64,000 nucleotides of DNA from Nocardia nova (lineage in GTDB: Bacteria > Actinomycetota > Actinomycetes > Mycobacteriales > Mycobacteriaceae), in the NCBI RefSeq assembly GCF_002933465.1, contig NZ_PSZE01000012.1, forward strand, positions 107,328 through 171,327, given 5' to 3'. Below, piece after piece: positions 22,260-30,650 of this stretch. A program made the position numbers and the translations under genes. Each line of letters opens with the position of its first letter. The first letter of the stretch is position 1. Below the pieces are notes generated by a model, which worked only from the letters and a program-made list of their open reading frames with translations, did not search any database and was not told the origin of the DNA.

Positions 22260-23798
22260 TCACTCTGCCGCCGTCAGTGGTTCGCGCAGTTCACGTTTGA
22301 GTAGTTTTCCGCTCTGGTTGCGGGGCAGCGACTCGACGAAGCGGATGTTCTTGGGCACCTTGAACGGTGCGATCAGCTCCTTGACGTGCGCGATCAGCGC
22401 ATCAGCCGTCGTCTCGCGGCCCTCGTGCAGGACCACGACAGCGGTGACGGCCTCGATCCACTTCTCGTCCGGGGTGCCGATGACCGCGACCTCGGCGACG
22501 GCGGGATGAGTGTAGAGGGCGTCTTCGACCTCGCGAGAGGCGACGAGGATGCCGCCGGTGTTGATGACGTCCTTGATCCGGTCGACGACGGTGATGTAGC
22601 CGTCGGCATCCCGCGTCACCAGGTCGCCGGAGTGGAACCATCCATCGCGGAACGCCGCGGCGGTCGCCTCGGGATTGTCCCAGTACCCCCGGCACAGCTG
22701 TGGTGAGCGATAGAGGACCTCGCCCGGCTCGCCGGGGCCGACGTCGTTGCCGTCGGTGTCGACCACACGGGTTTCCACGAAGAACACCGGCCGCCCGCAC
22801 GACGACGGCCGCTCGGCATGTTCCTCCGGGCGCAGCACCGTGGCCAGCGGCCCGATCTCCGATTGTCCGAAGCAGTTGTAGAAGCCCAGGTCCCGATAGC
22901 GTTCCCGCAGCCGGTTCAGCACGGTTACCGGCATGATCGAGGCGCCGTACTGTGCCTTGCGCAGCGCGGAGAGGTCGCGGCGGTCGAGGTCGGGGTGGTT
23001 CGACAGGGGCACCCAGACGGTCGGGGCGAGGAACAGCGAACCGATCCGGTCCTGTTCGACCCGGCGCAGAATCTCCGGGATATCCGGGGTGGCCATGAGG
23101 TGCACGGTCGCGCCGACCGACAGGTAGGGCAGCATGAACACGTGCATGGCCGCCGAGTGGTAGAGCGGCATGGCGACGAGCGGATTGTCGTCCGCATGCA
23201 GGTCCAGCGCGATCACCGACGAGACGTACTCGAAGACGAGCGCCTCGTGAGTCATGATGGCGCCCTTGGGTTTCGACGTCGTGCCCGAGGTGTAGAGCAG
23301 TTGGGCGAGGTCGGTGGCGGACGCCCGGGACGAGAAGTCCGAGACCTCGCCCGCGGCGTCGGCGACCTCCCGCAGCGATCCGTCGGCATCGCGCAAGGGT
23401 ATGACGTACTCGACCGCGGTGAGTTCGCCCCGCGCCTGATCGAGCGTGCCGATCAGCGCGGGGTCGGCCAGCACGGCCCGCGCGCCCGACTGGGAGACCA
23501 GGTAGCTCAGCTCCCCACCCTTCAGGGCATAGTTCACCGGTACGTGCACCAGGCCCGCCCGAGCGCAGGCCAGGAAACCGATGACGTACGCGTCCGAATT
23601 GGTGCCGTAGGCGGCGACCCGATCGCCCGCGGCCAGGCCGAGGTCGAGCAGATGGGCCGCCGCCCGGGTGACCGCGGCATCGAGTGCCTGGTAGGTGTAG
23701 GCCCGGCCTTCGAATGTCAGCGCGATGCGGCCGGGGACCTTTGCCGCCGAACGGTGCAGCACGCCGTCGATGGTGTGCGTGCGGGGGTCGAGACTCAT
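22260..23798 (-). CDS. Fatty-acyl-CoA ligase (FadD type, ANL superfamily)
   Basis: The 512-residue enzyme has the AMP-binding P-loop LLYTSGTTSKPKGAIMTH, then YNCFGQSEIGPLAT, the adenylation Asp in DGWFHSGDLVTRDADGYITVVDR with KDVINTGG, and the C-terminal Lys in PRNQSGKLLKREL. It activates a carboxylic acid to the acyl-CoA through an acyl-AMP. The chain length cannot be told. The frame is open far upstream of ATG 23798, but the TATAAT at 23808-23813 shows that translation starts at or near 23798. It faces a CMD/AhpD pair and an aldehyde dehydrogenase, a set fitting oxidation of a fatty or ring-derived acid. Confidence 0.9.
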   Translation of the reverse strand: MSLDPRTHTIDGVLHRSAAKVPGRIALTFEGRAYTYQALDAAVTRAAAHLLDLGLAAGDRVAAYGTNSDAYVIGFLACARAGLVHVPVNYALKGGELSYLVSQSGARAVLADPALIGTLDQARGELTAVEYVIPLRDADGSLREVADAAGEVSDFSSRASATDLAQLLYTSGTTSKPKGAIMTHEALVFEYVSSVIALDLHADDNPLVAMPLYHSAAMHVFMLPYLSVGATVHLMATPDIPEILRRVEQDRIGSLFLAPTVWVPLSNHPDLDRRDLSALRKAQYGASIMPVTVLNRLRERYRDLGFYNCFGQSEIGPLATVLRPEEHAERPSSCGRPVFFVETRVVDTDGNDVGPGEPGEVLYRSPQLCRGYWDNPEATAAAFRDGWFHSGDLVTRDADGYITVVDRIKDVINTGGILVASREVEDALYTHPAVAEVAVIGTPDEKWIEAVTAVVVLHEGRETTADALIAHVKELIAPFKVPKNIRFVESLPRNQSGKLLKRELREPLTAAE

Positions 23799-23807
23799 AG
23801 GCCGCAG

Positions 23808-23836
23808 ATTATAGGGCGTCCAACTAGTTTGGTGAG
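23808..23836 (-). promoter_or_regulatory. Promoter of the acyl-CoA ligase, near-leaderless, with palindrome
   Basis: On the minus strand a perfect TATAAT (23813-23808) is ten bases from the ATG at 23798, leaving an untranslated leader of only a few bases. Upstream, AACTAGTT (23822-23829) is a perfect palindrome inside a longer CCAA...TTGG symmetry, within the -35/-10 spacer where a repressor would block the promoter. No good -35 box is seen. Confidence 0.6.
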
Positions 23837-24086
23837 GAATTCGCGCGGCCGATGCATCGCCGCACTTCGTCCGCTGCGCATCGTCGTTGCTCCGGCAGGA
23901 CCAGGATCTGCACGGGCTCGTCGGGCGCGCGGGGCGGTGGACGCGTCGGCGACCCTGTGAGTCCCACGCGGGCGGTGATGAGCGGTCGAGCATCGGAACC
24001 GGCTGCCGGGGCGTACATTCGTGTCCGTGGCGCCTGCCCGTCACGGCTCGCGTCCATCGCACGGGAACCGGTTGTGAGGAGGCGGG

Positions 24087-24398
24087 ATGGCACAGGACAA
24101 GGGCGCGATATTCCGGGCTCTGGTGGAGCGGATTCGCGACGGCGAGGGCAGCACCCCACGAGAACAGCGGGCACAAGCCTTCGGAAACGCCGGACCGCCC
24201 CCGCTGCGTGAACTCGTCGACAAGGTCGCGACCCACCCGACCGAGGTGACCGATGCCGACTTCGCGGCGGCTCGGGCATCGGGATTCGGCGAGGACGAAC
24301 TCGTCGAACTGGTGATCGCTGCCGCGGTCGGACAGTCTGCCCGACAGTACGACGCCGGACTCGCGGCGCTGGCCGAAGCGACCGGGGAGCGTGGCTGA
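24087..24398 (+). CDS. Small carboxymuconolactone-decarboxylase-like companion protein
   Basis: The 103-residue protein has an Arg/Glu-rich N terminus and the helix pair VTDADFAAARASGFGEDELVELVIAAAVGQSARQYDAGL. That corresponds to the C-terminal CMD helices (…G.sE.Ei.Eli..aA.g…) without the Cys motif. GAGGAGG precedes ATG 24087. Its stop overlaps the start of the next gene (TGATG), so both are made together, probably as a complex. Confidence 0.65.
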   Translation: MAQDKGAIFRALVERIRDGEGSTPREQRAQAFGNAGPPPLRELVDKVATHPTEVTDADFAAARASGFGEDELVELVIAAAVGQSARQYDAGLAALAEATGERG

Positions 24399-24979
24399 TG
24401 CGGCCGGATATCCTGAACCACGGCTATCGGCCCGGAACCACACTTCTGTTCAAGGCCATCCGAGTGTTCTCCGGCCAGCCGCTGCCCGATGCCGCGAAGC
24501 TGGTGTTCTATCGACCGGATTTCTACGGCGCGCGAGCGAAGGCGTTCACCCACGCGGCAATGCGCGGACCCTCCGAGTGGTCGGTCGCCGACCGGGAACT
24601 GATGGCGGCGTACGTGTCGAAGGTCAACGACTCCGCGTTCTGCGTCGGTGCCCACAGCGCGACCGCGAGGCGAGCGTATGCCGACGAGGCGAAAGTCCGC
24701 GCGGTCCTCGACGATCCGGAATCCGCCTCGATCGACGCGGGCCTGCGCGAGACGCTGCTGCTCCTGGGCACGCTGACTCGCGACGGGGAGGTCGCTGCCG
24801 ACGACGTCCGAAAGGTCCTGTCCGCCGGCGTATCGCCACAACAGGTCGAGGACGCCCTGGCCGTCTGCGCCGCCTTCAACACGACCAACCGGCTCGCCGA
24901 CGCCTTCGGATTCGACGTCCTGGGTCCGGACGGCTTCGACGCGGGCGCGAAATACCTGCTGAAGCGCGGCTACCGGTAG
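24398..24979 (+). CDS. AhpD-like / carboxymuconolactone decarboxylase family protein
   Basis: The 193-residue protein has the alkylhydroperoxidase-D core: MRGPSEWSVADRELMAAYVSKVND, then SAFCVGAHSATA with Cys82 and His86. Only one Cys is present in this motif, where AhpD has CxxC, so it is nearer to the CMD/peroxidase-related branch. A later SAGVSPQQVEDALAVCAAFNTTNRLADAF completes the fold. The reaction could be peroxide reduction or decarboxylation. It is coupled to the preceding gene by a one-base overlap. Confidence 0.75.
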   Translation: MRPDILNHGYRPGTTLLFKAIRVFSGQPLPDAAKLVFYRPDFYGARAKAFTHAAMRGPSEWSVADRELMAAYVSKVNDSAFCVGAHSATARRAYADEAKVRAVLDDPESASIDAGLRETLLLLGTLTRDGEVAADDVRKVLSAGVSPQQVEDALAVCAAFNTTNRLADAFGFDVLGPDGFDAGAKYLLKRGYR

Positions 24980-25019
24980 GTAGCGGGAGCGGTCCGGCGG
25001 TGTCCGTTCGGCGGAAATC

Positions 25020-25033
25020 TAGAACAAGTTCTC
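25020..25033. promoter_or_regulatory. KstR-like box upstream of aldehyde dehydrogenase
   Basis: TAGAACAAGTTCTC fits the KstR consensus TnnAACnnGTTnnA at seven of the eight fixed positions, and AGAAC/GTTCT are perfect arms. KstR is the TetR-type repressor of cholesterol catabolism in mycobacteria and rhodococci. The box is 137 bases before ATG 25170. Confidence 0.45.
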
Positions 25034-25039
25034 GCAATG

Positions 25040-25067
25040 GGTAGACAGTTTTGGTAAGTTGTCTACC
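25040..25067. promoter_or_regulatory. 28-bp palindrome upstream of aldehyde dehydrogenase
   Basis: GGTAGACA (25040-25047) and TGTCTACC (25060-25067) are perfect arms with a 12-base spacer. It directly follows the KstR-like box and precedes the ALDH start by about 100 bases. Size and symmetry suit a TetR- or GntR-type dimer. Confidence 0.6.
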
Positions 25068-25169
25068 AGTTCACCAGGGATGTCCGCCGTGCGGTCGGTT
25101 CGGTTGCGACAAGCCTTGTCTCACAACCGAAATCGCACGGGAACGCCAGCTCCGACCGAGGGGAAGACC

Positions 25170-26705
25170 ATGGCCATCGTCCACCCACTGCCGACGACCG
25201 AGGGTAACCGGCGCACGCTGGCGTTGGACAGTCCGGTGGATCGCCGGCGCATCGGCGAACTCGAGGTGGACACCACCGCCGAGGTGCGGAGCGCGGTCGC
25301 GCGCGCCCGTGCCGCCCAGCCGGAGTGGGCGGCCCGCAGCGTCGCCGGGCGTGCCGAGATCGTGCGGGCCGCCATCGGCGTGATCGTCGCCCGGCGCGCG
25401 GAGATCGCCGAGACCATCCGCACCGAGACCGGTAAGCCGGAGGCCGAGGCGCTCGGCGTCGAAATCGTGCCCGCCTGCGACTTCCTCAACTACTGGACCG
25501 CGCGCGCCCCGCGTGATCTGCGCTCGCACCGGCAGCGGCTGCACGGTTATCTGAAACCGATGAAGAAGCTGTACATGCAGTATCAGCCGCTCGGCGTGGT
25601 CGGCGTCGTGACGCCGTGGAACGCGCCGTTCGTGCTATCGCTCAATCCGGTGGTGCAGGCGCTGGTCGCGGGCAACACCGTGGTGTTCAAACCGTCCGAG
25701 GTGACGCCGTGTTCGGGGGAGTGGGTGGCGCGGGTGCTGCACGAGGCCGGGGTGCCGGAGGATGTCGTGCAGGTGCTGCACGGCGACAGCGAAACCGGTG
25801 CGGCGCTGGTCGATTCGGATATCGACAAGGTCTGCTTCACCGGTAGCGTCGGCACCGGCCGCAAGATCGCGGCCGCCTGCGCGACCCGGTTGCTGCCGTG
25901 CACTCTGGAGCTGGGCGGCAAGGACGCCATGATCGTCTGCGCGGACGCCGATCTCGAGCGCGCCGCCGCCGGCGCGGTGTATCTGTCGATGTTCAACACC
26001 GGTCAGGTCTGCATGAGCGTGGAACGCATCTACGTGGTCGACAGCGTCGCGGACGAATTCATCCGGCTGGTCACCGAGAAGGCGGCGGCGGTCACCTACG
26101 GTCCTGGCGACACCGATATGGGCCCGCTGTTCTGGGATCGCCAGCGTGACATCGTCATCCGGCACATCGACGACGCGAAGGCCAAGGGCGCCGACATCGT
26201 GGTGGGCGGCGCGGCCGACGCCGGCGAGGGCCTGTACTTCCAGCCCACCGTCGTCGTCGGCGCGCACCACGACATGGAGTTGATGACCGAGGAGACGTTC
26301 GGTCCGGTCACCACGATCATGCGGGTCCGTGACGAGGACGAGGCCATCCGGCTGGCCAACGACTGCAGATACGGGCTGAGCGGCTCGGTGTTCACCAAGG
26401 ACGCCGCCAAGGCCCGGCGCATCGCGGCCCAGCTCACCACCGGTTCCGTGGTGCACAACGACGCGGCCGTCATCTACGGTGTGCCCGAGGCGCCCTTCGG
26501 CGGGCGCAAGGACAGCGGCGTCGGCCAGGTCAACGGCCTGGGCGCGCTGCGCGGCTTCACCCATGCCCAGCCGGTCCTGATCGACCGCTGGCAGTCCAAG
26601 CGGGAAAGCATCTGGTACCCCTACTCGGAGAAGACCATTCGCAACCTCGACGGTCTCATCCGCTATGGGTTCGGCAACAAGATCATGCGCACACTGCTGT
26701 CCTGA
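25170..26705 (+). CDS. Aldehyde dehydrogenase (NAD(P)+)
   Basis: The 511-residue enzyme has GVVTPWNAPFVLSLNPVVQAL, the cofactor loop NTVVFKPSEVTP, FTGSVGTGRKI, catalytic Glu in CTLELGGKDAM, catalytic Cys281 in FNTGQVCMSVER, and EETFGPVTTIMR with PFGGRKDSGVG. It oxidises an aldehyde to the acid; the substrate is not readable. GAGGGGAAG before ATG 25170 fixes the start. Two palindromes upstream suggest regulated catabolic use, perhaps together with the acyl-CoA ligase and CMD genes. Confidence 0.9.
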   Translation: MAIVHPLPTTEGNRRTLALDSPVDRRRIGELEVDTTAEVRSAVARARAAQPEWAARSVAGRAEIVRAAIGVIVARRAEIAETIRTETGKPEAEALGVEIVPACDFLNYWTARAPRDLRSHRQRLHGYLKPMKKLYMQYQPLGVVGVVTPWNAPFVLSLNPVVQALVAGNTVVFKPSEVTPCSGEWVARVLHEAGVPEDVVQVLHGDSETGAALVDSDIDKVCFTGSVGTGRKIAAACATRLLPCTLELGGKDAMIVCADADLERAAAGAVYLSMFNTGQVCMSVERIYVVDSVADEFIRLVTEKAAAVTYGPGDTDMGPLFWDRQRDIVIRHIDDAKAKGADIVVGGAADAGEGLYFQPTVVVGAHHDMELMTEETFGPVTTIMRVRDEDEAIRLANDCRYGLSGSVFTKDAAKARRIAAQLTTGSVVHNDAAVIYGVPEAPFGGRKDSGVGQVNGLGALRGFTHAQPVLIDRWQSKRESIWYPYSEKTIRNLDGLIRYGFGNKIMRTLLS

Positions 26706-26833
26706 CGGTCGCGCTCACGCCCTGGCCCGGCCGGGCAACACGGCGAGCAGATTGTGGACCAGCGCTCGCCCGTCACCGGTGCGATGCGCGGTGTAAATGG
26801 TTGTGCCGGTGACGGTTCCGGCCATTCGTTGCC

Positions 26834-27031
26834 AGGGTCCGGGGCATCGGCTGTCTGCTGCTGAACGCCGCCATCGACCACGCTCGCTGATGCGGCGCGA
26901 CTTCGCTGTTCCTGGCGAGCAGCGGGCGCCTGGCCGACGCCGTGCACCTGTACGAATCGGTGGGATTCGTCGTCCACGTGCCACCGGAGCAGCTGCGGCA
27001 CATTCCCTACGATCGTGCGATGTGTTCATGA
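26834..27031 (+). pseudogene. C-terminal remnant of a GNAT acetyltransferase with in-frame stop
   Basis: The frame reads RVRGIGCLLLNAAIDHAR (the acetyl-CoA loop R-x-x-G-I-G), then TGA, and continues in the same frame with CGATSLFLASSGRLADAVHLY, ESVGFVVHVPPEQL and ends at TGA 27029-27031. This is the second half of a normal GNAT protein. The first half is absent and one stop interrupts it, so it is inactive. It follows the aldehyde dehydrogenase on the same strand. Confidence 0.65.
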
Positions 27032-27077
27032 AAATTGTTCTGGTGAAACAGTTTTCGTCCGGCACATACCCCGGCGG

Positions 27078-27722
27078 TCAGTTGATCGGCGGACGCCCCC
27101 GCATGTCCACGCCCGAGCCGTTCCAGTGGAACGACACCGTCGTCGAACTCCCGTCGGGACAGGCGTTGCAGCTACCGGGCGTCTTGTAGGTCAGTACGAC
27201 GGTGTCGTCGGTGTCGGCTCCGGTGTCGATCGTCGTGAACGCCTGGGCTTTCGGGGTGGCGGTGCCGACGTAGTCGCCCTTGTGGAACAGCAGTGCGTGC
27301 TCCGGTGAGCTCGCGGTGGCGCCCTGAATCGTCACCACCACGACCGACAATGTCGAACACCGGTTGTAGGTGCCGCGCAGTGCGGGCGGGTTGTCGTTCC
27401 ACGCCCAGGTGAGACCGCCACCGGCGTCGTAGGGCGGCAGGGTGGTGACGGCCCGGCGAACCTCCGGCGCCGAGAGGTCGGTCGCGCAGTCCGCCGAACC
27501 GGAAGTCGTGACGGAAACGGTTTCCTGCGTGGGGTGGACGACCTGGGTCGGCGATAGCGCCGCAGAGGTAGCCGAACTCGGAGTGGCGGAAGCGGTTTCG
27601 GGTCCATTTCCACAGCCGGCCAGTGCGGCGAGAGCCACGCCCACAACCACCGGCAGACAGGCCCGCCGGAGTTGCCGGCGCGGGGTGCGAGGGGCGGCGG
27701 AGCGTTGCGCGGTGACGGTCAT
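27078..27722 (-). CDS. LppP/LprE-type lipoprotein
   Basis: The 214-residue protein has a twin-basic N terminus (RTPRRQLRR), a hydrophobic segment and lipobox LAGC with Cys37. After a Ser/Thr linker the domain shows DLSAPEVRRAVTTLPPY, LTWAWNDNPPALRGTYN, CSTLSVVVVTIQGATASSPEHALLFHKG and a paired-Cys loop SCNACPDG, the LppP/LprE pattern of mycobacteria. Function is unknown; the location is the outer face of the membrane. Start ATG 27722 leads straight into the signal; the open frame continues upstream without meaning. Confidence 0.8.
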   Translation of the reverse strand: MTVTAQRSAAPRTPRRQLRRACLPVVVGVALAALAGCGNGPETASATPSSATSAALSPTQVVHPTQETVSVTTSGSADCATDLSAPEVRRAVTTLPPYDAGGGLTWAWNDNPPALRGTYNRCSTLSVVVVTIQGATASSPEHALLFHKGDYVGTATPKAQAFTTIDTGADTDDTVVLTYKTPGSCNACPDGSSTTVSFHWNGSGVDMRGRPPIN

Positions 27723-28075
27723 ATGTCGAGTGTGGCGGATGGACCCGATGAGTCCCTTCGTTTTCCGAGCGAACGCTGACCCCAGTTCTCGGGTCGAGCA
27801 ACTGGGAACCTGCCGGGCGGCCCGGCACCTGCGTAGCGTTTCTACACACGCGTCACCGGGGAAACGCGGCGGAACCGGAAAGGGCAGTGGCGGTTTCACC
27901 GGAACCGACGGTCGTCCCCGGTGGCGATGTCATGGCAGGCCCCTCCGTCCCGCGCGACGAGTACGGCGACAACATTCGCTCGATGGTATCGGTCCCGGAC
28001 CGGGGTGGTCCGCGGTTCGGATTCTGCTCAGCGAATATCGGGTCGGTGCCGCCCGATCGAACCCCGACGGCTCCG
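27723..28075. other. Intergenic region, no gene seen
   Basis: This holds the promoter side of the lipoprotein gene and the 3' end region of the erythromycin-esterase pseudogene. The open frames on either strand have no motif. I see no repeat or strong hairpin. Confidence 0.5.
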
Positions 28076-29282
28076 CTACCAGTAGCGGACCTGCTTCCCG
28101 TCGGTGTCGGTGATGAAGACGGTCGCGTCGGCGGTGTCGAGATCTGCGCGGCGCAGCGGGATGTGGCCGAGGACGATCGGCTCGCCCGTGGCGATCGCGG
28201 GGGGCAGGCGGTCGCGCAATTCGCTTGTGGGGAAGAGGGTTCGGCGCGTCGTGGCCTCTGCCAGCACGCCCTGGAGGGTGGCCGGATCGGCGACGGGGGC
28301 GCCGTCGGTCGTCACGACCGCGTAGCGGGCTTCGAGGGAGAGGGCGACGAGGGCTCCGGCTCCGCCCCAGCCGGGCGCGTCCTCGCCGGGGGAATGCGCG
28401 CGCTGGAGGTGGGCGTTGTGCGCGAAGACGAGGCTCGGCCCGCGGTGCCGCTCCCGCTCGACGATCGCCAGCAGATTCTCGGCCATCATCTCGGCGCGCA
28501 GGCTCAGCAGGTCGCCGAGGTGATCGGCGGCCGGGGTCGCCATTGCCGCGTGATAACGCAACAGGCCCTGTGCGGTGCGCGCATGGTCGGCCGCCCGGTC
28601 GTAGCCGGTCGGATCGGCCGGCCGCAGGCCCGGACCCGCGCGGTGCAGGGCACTGGCGAGGTCGTCGGCGACGATGCGCAGGGCGCGGGCCCGGTCGGAA
28701 TTGCCGATGGAAGCGGCCGGGTCGAACATGGCCGCTTCGTTCGTCCAGTCGGCATCCGCGCCGGCCAGGGCGTCGAGGTCGGCTGCCGACGGCGGCCGCA
28801 GCGCCGCGGGCAGAGAGTCGGCGACCGCGGCCAGCGTGTCGCGGACTCGGTGCCGCGGAGATCTCCACCGGGGCGTCGAAGCCGTAGCAGTGCACGCGAT
28901 CCTCCGGCGGCCGGCCGGTGTTGTAGGCGCGCAGCCATTCGACGAGTTCGCGATTGCCCGGTACGGCGCCGAAGCCGTGGCTGAACCCGGTGGCGAGGAC
29001 CTCGTCGATATCCGCGGTGGCGCCGCGGACGTAGTCGTCGACGCGGGTGGCGGCGAAGAGGTCGATCTCCAGCGCGATCGACCGGAATCCTCGCTGCACG
29101 AGGTGGGCCAGAATGTCGTTGCGCAGCAACGGAAATGCCGCGATTCCGTGTGTCGGCTCGCCGAGGCCGAGCAGGGCCGGGGGTTCGGGGCATGCGGCGA
29201 GCAGTTCGTCGAGGGTGTGGCCCAGGCTCACCCGATCGTCGAGTGGGCGGCCGATGGCGCGCAGTGTGGTGGCAGTGGACAT
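28076..29282 (-). pseudogene. Erythromycin-esterase-family gene broken by one frameshift
   Basis: From ATG 29282 the frame codes LLGLGEPTHGIAAFPLLRNDIL (the catalytic Glu and His of the family), IALEIDLFAATRVDDYV and VHCYGFDAPVEIS. It then shifts: one extra base in the GCCGCGG run 28852-28858 moves coding to the frame with DTLAAVADSLPAAL, LVFAHNAHLQRAHSPG (the second conserved His region) and a normal end at 28076. The joined length, about 402 residues, is typical. Apart from the single base everything is intact, so this may be a recent mutation or a sequencing slip. EreA/B relatives hydrolyse macrolide lactones; many family members have other, unknown substrates. Confidence 0.75.
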
Positions 29283-29305
29283 GGATACCCCTTCCGGCAG
29301 CGAAT

Positions 29306-29329
29306 ACCTTCGACGCTATCGTTGAAGGT
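29306..29329. promoter_or_regulatory. 24-bp palindrome, probable MerR operator
   Basis: ACCTTC (29306-29311) and GAAGGT (29324-29329) are perfect arms, and 10 of the 12 possible pairs across the whole 24 bases match. It lies in the divergent gap between the esterase start (29282) and the MerR gene (29395). The size and central dyad resemble MerR-type operators in long promoter spacers. Confidence 0.65.
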
Positions 29330-29394
29330 CCGAGTGAAACTTCTGCCGAAACGACCTGGTAAGAACCCGTAGAAGTCTCAAACGGAGGCACATC

Positions 29395-30090
29395 CTGCGA
29401 CCCGTCGACCTCGCCCGCGAACACAATTTGTCCGCCCAGGCGATCCGCAATTACGACGAGGCGGGCATCCTGCCGCCGGCCGAGCGCACCGAGACCGGGT
29501 ATCGCCGCTACACCGCGCTGCACGCGCTGGCGCTGCGCGCATTCCTCGCCCTTCGCGCCGGGCACGGACATCGGCAGGCCGCGGAGATCATGCGCGCGAT
29601 CCATCGCGGCGACCTCGAATCGGCCTACCGGCTCATCGACGCCGCACATGTCGCCCTGCTGACCGAACGCGGCACTCGCACCGAAGTCGCTACGGCGTTG
29701 AGCGGCCTGTCCGCCGCCCCCACACCGGTTCCCGGCCCGCCCCTGACCGTCGGCGAGCTCGCGCGCCGGCTCGGGGTGCACCCGGCCACCTTGCGTACCT
29801 GGGAAACTCACGGCATCCTGCGCCCGGCACGCGATCGGGTGACGGGCTATCGCCGGTACGGCCCGGACTGTGTGCGCGACGCCGACATCGCCCGGCAACT
29901 GCGTCGCGGCGGCTACCTGCTGCCGCAGGTCGCGCAGTTTCTGGAGTCGTTACGCGAGGCGGGCGGCGCGCAGGCGCTGAGTACCTTTCTCGATGCGTGG
30001 CAGGACCGCCTGATCGCCCGCAGCCGACATCTCGTGACCGGCGCCGCCCGGCTCGACGAGTACCTGACGCAGGTGGATCGGATCCGATAG
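29395..30090 (+). CDS. MerR-family regulator with two HTH domains
   Basis: The frame contains two MerR DNA-binding domains. The first is DLAREHNLSAQAIRNYDEAG with ILPPAERTETGYRRYT, the second TVGELARRLGVHPATLRTWE with THGILRPARDRVTGYRRYG near residues 120-175. A helical C terminus (VAQFLESLREAGGAQALSTF) ends it. No ATG, GTG or TTG fits near the beginning: GGAGG at 29384-29388 stands before a CTG at 29395, which is my preferred start, while the first conventional start (29428) would cut into the first HTH. Two HTH units in one chain let a monomer imitate the usual dimer. It is divergent from the esterase gene. Confidence 0.75.
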   Translation: MRPVDLAREHNLSAQAIRNYDEAGILPPAERTETGYRRYTALHALALRAFLALRAGHGHRQAAEIMRAIHRGDLESAYRLIDAAHVALLTERGTRTEVATALSGLSAAPTPVPGPPLTVGELARRLGVHPATLRTWETHGILRPARDRVTGYRRYGPDCVRDADIARQLRRGGYLLPQVAQFLESLREAGGAQALSTFLDAWQDRLIARSRHLVTGAARLDEYLTQVDRIR

Positions 30091-30179
30091 CCGGTCCGGA
30101 GACTCGCGCGGCGCCGTAATGGGTTGTGGCGGTAAGGCGATGGGTACGTCAGGTAGATGATCACACCCAAGGAGGCAGC

Positions 30180-30650
30180 GTGAAACGATGGATCGTGCGT
30201 ACGTTGGCGATGGCCGGTGCGGCGGCGCCACTGGCGTTCGGCGGCGTGGCCGGCGCCGACACTTCCGGGCCTGTGTATTTCTCCGCGGGGAGTTTGAACT
30301 GCTCGATCGCCGACGACGGCAGCGTGGGATGCGACCTCGCCAGTCCGACGTGGATGTCCATCCAGCTCGGCGGCAATGTCTCGGTGCCGGTGCCCTTCCC
30401 GGTCCGCGAGGTCGTCATCGACGTGCCGTGGGCGCCCGCGCATCCGGGGTTCGATGCCGGTACTCCGCATACCCTGCCCGGCGGCAATCCGGACATCTCG
30501 ACCTACGGCCAGAGCGCGGGGTCCGGACCGACGGCCGGACCCGCGGTCTCACACGCCGGGTCGACGTGCGCGGTCGGCTTCCATGGCAGCTTCTCCTGTG
30601 ATGCGAAGGGCCACCACTTCTTCTACTACGAGCAGATCACCGGCAGCTGA
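30180..30650 (+). CDS. Small secreted protein, unknown
   Basis: GGAGG six to nine bases before GTG 30180 starts a 156-residue protein with a Sec signal peptide (MKRWIVRTLAMAGAAAPLAF, likely cut after VAGA). The mature part has four cysteines (LNCSIA, VGCDLA, STCAVG, FSCDAKG), probably two disulfides, and a final HHFFYYEQITGS. No family is recognised. Its last 100 bases overlap the 3' end of the convergent gene on the other strand. Confidence 0.65.
   Translation: MKRWIVRTLAMAGAAAPLAFGGVAGADTSGPVYFSAGSLNCSIADDGSVGCDLASPTWMSIQLGGNVSVPVPFPVREVVIDVPWAPAHPGFDAGTPHTLPGGNPDISTYGQSAGSGPTAGPAVSHAGSTCAVGFHGSFSCDAKGHHFFYYEQITGS

Noticed and set aside
22243..22263. GTGACC/GGTCAC inverted repeat between the small membrane protein and the acyl-CoA ligase
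   Set aside because: The arms are only six bases and overlap the ligase stop codon; too weak to call a terminator.
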